DNA of 64,000 nucleotides, from positions 25,728 to 89,727 of the forward strand of contig CANGNA010000008.1 in the NCBI GenBank assembly GCA_947455215.1. Reading direction: 5' to 3'. The translations under genes were made by a program, and so were the position numbers. The notes under the pieces are model-generated. The model had not been told where the DNA came from. It worked only from the letters and a program-made list of their open reading frames with translations, and ran no database searches. Source of the DNA: Chitinophagaceae bacterium (lineage in GTDB: Bacteria; Bacteroidota; Bacteroidia; Chitinophagales; Chitinophagaceae). Shown in pieces: positions 58,559 through 64,000 of the stretch. The first letter of the stretch is position 1. Each line of letters opens with the position of its first letter.

Positions 58559-60532
58559 ATGTGTGGTATACTTGGTATTGTAAATAAGCAGCCGGCGCAA
58601 AAGGCAGGTGTATTGATAAAGGCTTCGTCTATCATCAGCCATCGTGGTCCTGATGACGAGGGCTTTCTTACCTGGATGCCCGGAGGCAAACCCAAGGTGT
58701 GGGCAGCTAAAGATACAGCGGCATCTACGCACGAATTCTGGAGGTACGATACCCTTACTGGCACTGAAGACTTCAGGGTGGGGTTTGGGCATCGCCGACT
58801 GTCTATCTTAGACCTTTCTCCACTGGGCCATCAGCCTATGGTATATGAAAAAGCGGGGTTGTCTATCTGCTTCAACGGCGAGGTATATAACTACCTGGAG
58901 ATAAAGGCAGACCTGGAAAAGCTGGGCCATACCTTTCATACCACCTGCGATACTGAGGTGATACTGCATGCCTGGGAAGAGTGGGGAGAAAAAAGCCTGG
59001 ACAGGTTCAATGGTATGTTTGCCATAATTATTCTGGATGAACGCAAGCAAATGCTATATGCCATCAGGGATCGTTTTGGTGTAAAGCCACTTTATTATTT
59101 TGATGGCACCAATGCACTGTACCTGGCATCTGAGATAAAGCAGATACGCACCTCCCCGGATTTTAAATTTGAACTGAATGAGCCGATAGCACGCAAGTAC
59201 CTGGCATCGGGGGCAACAGACCAGACCGATGAGACCTTTTATAAAAATGTATTCAGCCTGCCTTGCGGCCATTACATAAAAATGGACCTCACCAAGGCAG
59301 ATGATCAATTTGAGATAGTGCAGTGGTATAAACTGCACCCTAAAGAATGGAAAGGCACATTTGAACAGGCAACAGAACAATTCCGCAAACTGTTGACAGA
59401 AGCTGTAGACCTCAGATTGAGGTCGGATGTTACGGTGGGTTCGTGCCTTTCGGGCGGATTGGATTCATCAAGCATTGTGTGCCTGGCTGCTGATCTGCTG
59501 ACAGCCCGCGGTGAGTCTGAAGGACAGGAGACGGTAACAGCATGCTATTCACAGGCACAATACGATGAGTGGAAGTTTGCGGAGGAGGTCATTAAAAAGA
59601 CCAAAGCGCATGCACATCAAACGTTCCCTTCATTCGACCAGTTGAAGAGCGAGATAGATGCATTCATCTGGCACCAGGATGAGCCTACTGGCAGCACCTC
59701 GCAGTTCAGCCAATGGGCGGTTTTCAAAGCCACTAACGATGCAAAGCTGAAGGTAATGATAGATGGCCAGGGTGCTGATGAGCAGTTGGCAGGGTATGGC
59801 GGTAATGATATTCCTTTTTACACCGGCCTGATGAAGACCGGTCAGCTGGGTGCTGTAATAGAAGAGGCTGCCGCCTATAAGAAGCAGAATGGCAGCCTGC
59901 CCAAGGGCTTTATACTGGCCGCTATGCAGCTGGCATATGGTAAGGGTATAACCGCCCTGTTGCCGGGCAAGGTGAAGGTGGACGAGGTAAAGATGGTAGA
60001 CTACATACAGGGTGGTGAGCCCGTGCGCTGGTATAAGGAAAGCGCTAAAAGCCTGCAGGAAAACCTGCGCCGCCAGTTGTATGGCGAGCCACTACCGGCA
60101 CTGCTGCGCTACGAGGATCACAACTCTATGGCATGGAGCGTAGAGTCGCGTACACCATTTCTTGACTTTCGCTTTGTAGAGTTTACTGCTGGATTGCCGG
60201 AGCGTTTCTTGTACAGGAATGGCACGCGCAAACATATACTGAGAGAAGCCATGCGCAACGTGATACCTGATGCCATAGCAGACAGGAAAGATAAGATGGG
60301 CTTTGTGACACCTGAAGAATTGTGGCTGAAGAACGAAGGCCGCGACTGGTTTACCCAGGAGATAGATAAAGCCTGCCAGGCTTTTGGCGGCAAGCTGCTG
60401 GTGACCGACAAGGTAAAGGCTTACGTGAGTGATATGATGGCGGGCAAGCGCAAGTTCGACTTTACCCCATGGCGCATCATTTGCTTTGCACGCTGGCATG
60501 CCGGCATTGTGCAGGAGCAGGCAGCCAAGTAA
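58559..60532 (+). CDS. asnB: Asparagine synthetase (glutamine-hydrolysing), capsule-linked
   Basis: A 657-residue amidotransferase. After removal of Met, Cys2 (MCGILGIVNK) is the glutaminase nucleophile; the Ntn domain has SHRGPDDEG near residue 32 and CFNGEVYNY near 102. The synthetase domain has the ATP-pyrophosphatase loop SCLSGGLDSSSIV near 297. Enzymes of this type in polysaccharide loci are thought to amidate uronic acids or lipid-linked sugars rather than to feed free asparagine; with the UDP-sugar dehydrogenase in the same operon this is plausible here but unproven. The start is fixed by Met-Cys at 58559. Confidence 0.92.
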   Translation: MCGILGIVNKQPAQKAGVLIKASSIISHRGPDDEGFLTWMPGGKPKVWAAKDTAASTHEFWRYDTLTGTEDFRVGFGHRRLSILDLSPLGHQPMVYEKAGLSICFNGEVYNYLEIKADLEKLGHTFHTTCDTEVILHAWEEWGEKSLDRFNGMFAIIILDERKQMLYAIRDRFGVKPLYYFDGTNALYLASEIKQIRTSPDFKFELNEPIARKYLASGATDQTDETFYKNVFSLPCGHYIKMDLTKADDQFEIVQWYKLHPKEWKGTFEQATEQFRKLLTEAVDLRLRSDVTVGSCLSGGLDSSSIVCLAADLLTARGESEGQETVTACYSQAQYDEWKFAEEVIKKTKAHAHQTFPSFDQLKSEIDAFIWHQDEPTGSTSQFSQWAVFKATNDAKLKVMIDGQGADEQLAGYGGNDIPFYTGLMKTGQLGAVIEEAAAYKKQNGSLPKGFILAAMQLAYGKGITALLPGKVKVDEVKMVDYIQGGEPVRWYKESAKSLQENLRRQLYGEPLPALLRYEDHNSMAWSVESRTPFLDFRFVEFTAGLPERFLYRNGTRKHILREAMRNVIPDAIADRKDKMGFVTPEELWLKNEGRDWFTQEIDKACQAFGGKLLVTDKVKAYVSDMMAGKRKFDFTPWRIICFARWHAGIVQEQAAK

Positions 60533-60566
60533 TATCAGTATTAATTTAAAACCGGCTCAGCAACTC

Positions 60567-61790
60567 ATGCAGCAAACTATAGCATTCTTTTGTCATCCAT
60601 ATCACAGGGGCGGTGTAACACGCTGGATGGCGGATGCTGCCCTGGCCTACGACAGGATGGGCTGGAAAGTGTACTTTGTGGCACCAGAGCCATCTGTGGA
60701 ATTTTATTCGGGCAAGGGCCGCGAAACCATGGTGCAGTTGCTTACTAAAAAGCCTAATGGTGTGCAGGTGATCAGTTGTAAGGTGGGCCGGGAGTTTGAA
60801 TTTGGTATGCCTGAATACCAGGCATACATCTACCATGATCTGCTGGCACAAGTGCCGGTAGGCACACCCATAATATTATCCGACGATAAGACGGTTTGGC
60901 AAGCTGCCGTATCACTGCACAGATCATATCCATTGGTGGGTGTGCTGCATGCTGACGAAGATGCTTATTATACATTGGCCAAACGCTTTCATAAAGAGGT
61001 AGACATCTTTGTATGTGTATCGGACAAGGTGAACAGAACAGTGAAAGCTAAGGTGCCGGAAATAGCGGCCGACAGGATATTTACCGTGCCTTGCGGTATC
61101 GATTTCCCATCAGCAACATTTAAACCGAAGCAAGGCAGCAAGCTGCGCCTGATGTATGCGGGCCGCATAACGGCTTACCAAAAGCGTGCGGGCGACCTCT
61201 TGAAAGTAGCAGCACTACTGAAGGAAAAAGGCATAGACTACCATTGGGATATTATTGGCGATGGTGGTGACTATAAAATAGCATTGGAGCAACAGTTTAA
61301 AGCTAATGGCTTACTGGACCATGTGACCTTCCGTGGCTGGCTATCGCAGGGCGAGGTACAGCAATACATGGCCGATGCCGATGTGCTGATCCTGGTTTCG
61401 GACTTTGAGGGTATGCCCGTAGCCATGATGGAAGCGCTGTCTATGGGCTGTGGCTTTGCAGGCACGCGCGTAAGCGGTATAGAAGACTATGAACATCACC
61501 CGCTGGCCAAAGATTGTTTTGGGGTATTTGATGTAGGGAATATAGAAGAGGCGGTGAGCCGTATACAGCAGATAGCAGCTGTGCCGGTAAGCACCCGCCA
61601 GGTGAGTGCCCGCCAGTTGGCAGAGTCGCAGTTCACCATGGATATTTGCCTGGACAACTACAATAGGGCAATGGCTACTATCCCTGCCAAACAATATGCT
61701 CAACCGGCTAAGGCTGGCATATCCCCTGTTGTGGCGTTGAAGTCTAAACTCACAGCTTTTGCGCGGAGTGTTAAGATGGGGATGAAGTAA
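60567..61790 (+). CDS. Glycosyltransferase family 4
   Basis: A 407-residue GT-B enzyme and last gene of the capsule operon. The N-terminus QQTIAFFCHPYHRGGVTRWM has the GGV acceptor loop; the C-terminal domain has LMYAGRITAYQKRAGDLLKV near residue 195 and the donor motif VSDFEGMPVAMMEALSMGCG near 280. A start at 60567 keeps the first strand and falls 35 bases after the asnB stop. A T-tailed terminator follows 22 bases past the stop. Confidence 0.9.
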   Translation: MQQTIAFFCHPYHRGGVTRWMADAALAYDRMGWKVYFVAPEPSVEFYSGKGRETMVQLLTKKPNGVQVISCKVGREFEFGMPEYQAYIYHDLLAQVPVGTPIILSDDKTVWQAAVSLHRSYPLVGVLHADEDAYYTLAKRFHKEVDIFVCVSDKVNRTVKAKVPEIAADRIFTVPCGIDFPSATFKPKQGSKLRLMYAGRITAYQKRAGDLLKVAALLKEKGIDYHWDIIGDGGDYKIALEQQFKANGLLDHVTFRGWLSQGEVQQYMADADVLILVSDFEGMPVAMMEALSMGCGFAGTRVSGIEDYEHHPLAKDCFGVFDVGNIEEAVSRIQQIAAVPVSTRQVSARQLAESQFTMDICLDNYNRAMATIPAKQYAQPAKAGISPVVALKSKLTAFARSVKMGMK

Positions 61791-61812
61791 AGTGATTTGA
61801 TAGAATACTCAG

Positions 61813-61844
61813 ATAGGCTACTCTTGCGGGTAGCCTATTTTTTA
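61813..61844 (+). terminator. Terminator of the capsule operon
   Basis: ATAGGCTA (61813-61820) pairs with TAGCCTAT (61831-61838), with inner pairs, followed by TTTTTT. Confidence 0.88.
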
Positions 61845-61856
61845 TGGTGTATTATC

Positions 61857-61891
61857 AAAAACAATAAGGGCCGGCCTTGCGGCCAGCCCTT
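61857..61891 (-). terminator. Terminator of the OmpA-like gene
   Basis: AAGGGCCGGCC (61866-61876) pairs with GGCCAGCCCTT (61881-61891) apart from one mismatch; on the minus strand it is followed by ATTGTTTTTG, 24 bases after the stop codon of the OmpA-like gene. Confidence 0.8.
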
Positions 61892-61914
61892 GAGTAAGAA
61901 ATATATTGATCAGA

Positions 61915-63663
61915 TTACTTCTGGTCAGGATGTGGTGGAGGTACTACTGAAGGACCAGTTTCGCCTGGTTCTGCAGAGCGGAACATTACCACGTTCACGT
62001 CATCGCCCTTATCGTAGTAGAATATGAACCTTTCGCGCAGTATGTTCTGCTTGTCGGTCATGTAGTTGATGATGTTGTTCACGCGCTCCCATGCCTGCTG
62101 TTCTTTCTTCTTGCTGCCGTTGCCGCCGCCCATTACTACCACCTTGCAGTTAGGGTCCATCTTCATCTGTGTAGCCAGGGTCGCCAGTTTAGCTTCGTTC
62201 TCAGCGCTCAGGGTAGCACTGCCAGAGAAACGGATAACACCGTCCTGCACGTGCTTGCATACACCCTTAGTGCCGCGTGTGCCACCTTCGCCGCCGCAAT
62301 CTTCAGGGCAAGGGCAGTGGCCTACACCGTCAGCGTCAACAGGCTGGCACTCTGTAGGGGTAATCAGCTGCTTGTCTTTGTAATCAGGTACGCCGTCGCC
62401 GTCAGAATCCATAGGGCAACCGTGACCATCAACTGCTACACCAGCCGGTGTTTTAGGACACCTGTCGAACTGGTCTGTAACGCCGTCGTTGTCTTCATCA
62501 GGCAATACAGGGTTAGGCAGCAGCATATGCCTTGGGTAAGACATTTCGTTGTACATATGATCCAGCGGATTCATCCAGTACAGCGGCTCAACAGATTTCT
62601 TCTTCAGCGGCACATTGTAGTTAACACCAACCGAGAAATAGTTAACCCCGTCAGAACCCTGGCTCATGCTCATCTGGTTGCCTATTGCTTTGCCGAATGC
62701 TGTACCATCCAGGTAGTCGTCGCTCGGGAAGCTGTACCGATCTTCGATAGAGATGTTGATCTTCTTGTTTATTTTGTAAGAAACACCTGCGCCTAAGCTT
62801 GGTGAGAAGTCCAGCGTCTTTTTATCGAGGATGGTAGTAGCATTATCGCTCTGTGCTGCTGCGCTTTCATAGCTCTTGTCCATCTTGCTCTGCAGGGCTT
62901 TGCGTACGGTCTTGTTATCAGCCTTAGGGTCTGTAACAATACCACCCGGGCCGGTGAACTTGTAGGCAGAGTAGGTACCGTCGAGCGCGTTAACACGCGT
63001 TTTGTACGCCAGGCCGCCCAGGCCGAAGTAGCCATAGAAAGAGAACTGGTTCCTTGCCTGGTGGAAGCTGATATTCTTGATGCTGAATATCATATCCAGG
63101 TTCAGCTGAGACGACTCCATGCGGATAGCCCTGTAGATAGCTGTTGGGTTACCTGCACCCGCCTGGTTGAGCGGAGTATAGCCGTAAGCAGAATAAGGCG
63201 CGTCGTAGCTGAGTGTGCTCTGCACATCCAGGCTTTTTGCTACGCCATATATATATTGTAAACGGGTAGAGAATACATAGCCCCATGCCTTACGCACGTG
63301 CAGGTGGAAACCACCACCGCCTTTCTGCAGCAGGCCCAGTGAAGGTATGTCGCCTGATATGGTATAGTTACCAAAACCAAGACCTACTTCGAACTGGTTG
63401 CGTGGCAGCGGAGGGAAAGCACTTTGGTGCTCCATGAACTGGTGATACTGCTTGCTCTGTTTTTTGGTGTAGTAGGCAGAGTCCAGTACATCGTAACCCT
63501 TGCCCCTGTACGTCATGTCGCGGCTCGACCATTGTGGTGTTCCTGCGGCTGGTGCAGCGCCCTGGCCGGGTGCAGTTGTAGGCTTAGGTGTTTCCTGTGC
63601 CATAACTGCCTGGCCCGCTAACAGCATAAAACCCGACAGTAATAACATTTTCTTAATGAGCAT
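61915..63663 (-). CDS. OmpA-like outer-membrane protein with thrombospondin type 3 repeats
   Basis: A 582-residue protein. A signal peptide (KKMLLLSGFMLLAGQAVMA) is followed by a Pro/Ala linker, an N-terminal barrel (about 90-360, FEVGLGFGNYTISGDIPSLG, NQFSFYGYFGLGGLAYKT, INISIEDRYSFPSDDY), then two calcium-binding thrombospondin type 3 repeats (DEDNDGVTDQFDRCPKT and DSDGDGVPDYKD). The last 130 residues are OmpA-like (GVIRFSGSATLSAENEAKLA, KVVVMGGGNG, WERVNNIINYM). The peptidoglycan-binding core is altered: the usual GHTD reads GGGN. It is alone between the capsule operon and the polyprenyl synthetase gene, with a full promoter upstream. Confidence 0.88.
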   Translation of the reverse strand: MLIKKMLLLSGFMLLAGQAVMAQETPKPTTAPGQGAAPAAGTPQWSSRDMTYRGKGYDVLDSAYYTKKQSKQYHQFMEHQSAFPPLPRNQFEVGLGFGNYTISGDIPSLGLLQKGGGGFHLHVRKAWGYVFSTRLQYIYGVAKSLDVQSTLSYDAPYSAYGYTPLNQAGAGNPTAIYRAIRMESSQLNLDMIFSIKNISFHQARNQFSFYGYFGLGGLAYKTRVNALDGTYSAYKFTGPGGIVTDPKADNKTVRKALQSKMDKSYESAAAQSDNATTILDKKTLDFSPSLGAGVSYKINKKINISIEDRYSFPSDDYLDGTAFGKAIGNQMSMSQGSDGVNYFSVGVNYNVPLKKKSVEPLYWMNPLDHMYNEMSYPRHMLLPNPVLPDEDNDGVTDQFDRCPKTPAGVAVDGHGCPMDSDGDGVPDYKDKQLITPTECQPVDADGVGHCPCPEDCGGEGGTRGTKGVCKHVQDGVIRFSGSATLSAENEAKLATLATQMKMDPNCKVVVMGGGNGSKKKEQQAWERVNNIINYMTDKQNILRERFIFYYDKGDDVNVVMFRSAEPGETGPSVVPPPHPDQK

Positions 63664-63685
63664 ATGTATGTGTGTTTGTATTAGA

Positions 63686-63716
63686 CAAATATATAATTTG
63701 CGAAATATGCCGCAAA
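63686..63716 (-). promoter_or_regulatory. Promoter of the OmpA-like gene
   Basis: On the minus strand TTTG (63716-63713), a 19-base spacer and TATATTTG (63693-63686) match the Bacteroidetes promoter. The start site would be about 15-18 bases before the ATG. Confidence 0.78.
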
Positions 63717-63875
63717 GTTAACCCACCAACGGCTAACCGCCAAGGTAACTTTTTAACATTAACAGCCGTTTCGCAATTTTATTGCCTGTAAAAGGACCAT
63801 GCCGTAAAAATTTTCTTTTCAATTAGCTTTACTTAATCGACTTTTACACTCAAATTTTCAGAACGAGGTAGCTAC

Positions 63876-64000
63876 ATGGATTTAGTACAGAAGGTCATAG
63901 GGGATGAACTGGCCATTTTTGAGAAGAAATTCTCAGAAAGTGTGAAGAGTTCTAATGGCCTGCTTGATCGGATAATGAAGTTGATCATCAAGCGCAAGGG
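63876..64000 (+). CDS. Polyprenyl diphosphate synthase, N-terminus only
   Basis: The first 41 codons of a gene that runs off the window. MDLVQKVIGDELAIFEKKFS and LLDRIMKLIIKRKG match the start of Bacteroidetes polyprenyl synthetases (IspB-like), which make the C35-C50 side chain of menaquinone by adding isopentenyl diphosphate. The Asp-rich catalytic motifs lie downstream of the edge, so this rests on the N-terminal pattern. Confidence 0.75.
   Translation, partial: MDLVQKVIGDELAIFEKKFSESVKSSNGLLDRIMKLIIKRK

Noticed and set aside
63713..63720. Second -7-like TAACTTTG upstream of the OmpA-like gene
   Set aside because: Its CAAA overlaps the -33 of the better-placed promoter, and it has no -33 of its own at a suitable distance.

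Overview
The window is chromosomal DNA from a Bacteroidota bacterium, most likely of the Chitinophagaceae or a close relative. The evidence is a PorX-type response regulator and a protein with a type IX secretion sorting domain, a carboxypeptidase-regulatory plus TonB-type outer-membrane receptor, a DUF5606 protein, several TAnnTTTG promoter elements of the Bacteroidetes sigma factor, and almost no Shine-Dalgarno sequences. No rRNA, CRISPR array, origin or intact prophage is visible. One tRNA gene, tRNA-Ala(GGC), is present.

Layout. 1-5.8 kb: end of a glycosyltransferase gene, an HscA-like Hsp70, an isoaspartyl peptidase, porX and a GNAT acetyltransferase. 5.9-14.9 kb: small regulatory, membrane and stress genes (an SRPBCC-ArsR pair with two perfect operator palindromes, Hsp20, TPR proteins, an EGF-like lipoprotein, DUF5606, secreted MsrB). 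14.9-25.5 kb: a TPR histidine kinase, di-haem peroxidase, VOC protein, TonB-type receptor, DUF4197, DinB, Crp-like and YcxB-like proteins, and a T9SS-exported NHL-repeat protein. Mini-palindrome blocks lie between genes here. 25.5-28.6 kb: a visibly AT-rich accessory islet of three poorly known genes (DUF5677-like, possible PIN-like, DUF4145-like) next to tRNA-Ala, with a 48-49 bp imperfect direct repeat on both sides of the first gene. 28.7-39.1 kb: sugar uptake and phosphorylation (MFS plus ROK kinase), small envelope proteins, leuS, an MBL hydrolase, two tandem PorT-like barrels and a lone ABC ATPase.

39.2-46.2 kb is a tightly packed signalling operon: a CHASE3-GAF hybrid kinase with three receivers, a REC-PAS kinase, a single receiver, CheR and a CheB catalytic domain, with no CheA, CheW or chemoreceptor. 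46.2-61.8 kb is a capsule or exopolysaccharide operon: PHP-type tyrosine phosphatase, UDP-sugar dehydrogenase, Wza-like lipoprotein, Wzc-like tyrosine kinase with a Gly-Tyr tail, Wzm/Wzt-type ABC exporter, sugar aminotransferase, four glycosyltransferases and an asparagine synthetase. A good promoter lies at 47.02-47.05 kb and a terminator at 61.8 kb. The window closes with an OmpA-like protein on the minus strand and the start of a polyprenyl synthetase gene.

The best candidates for something undescribed are the AT-rich islet beside tRNA-Ala, the CheB/CheR/hybrid-kinase cassette directly upstream of the capsule genes, the palindrome coding in frame inside leuS, and the dispersed mini-palindrome blocks. 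All functional calls come from reading the sequence; no database search was run.
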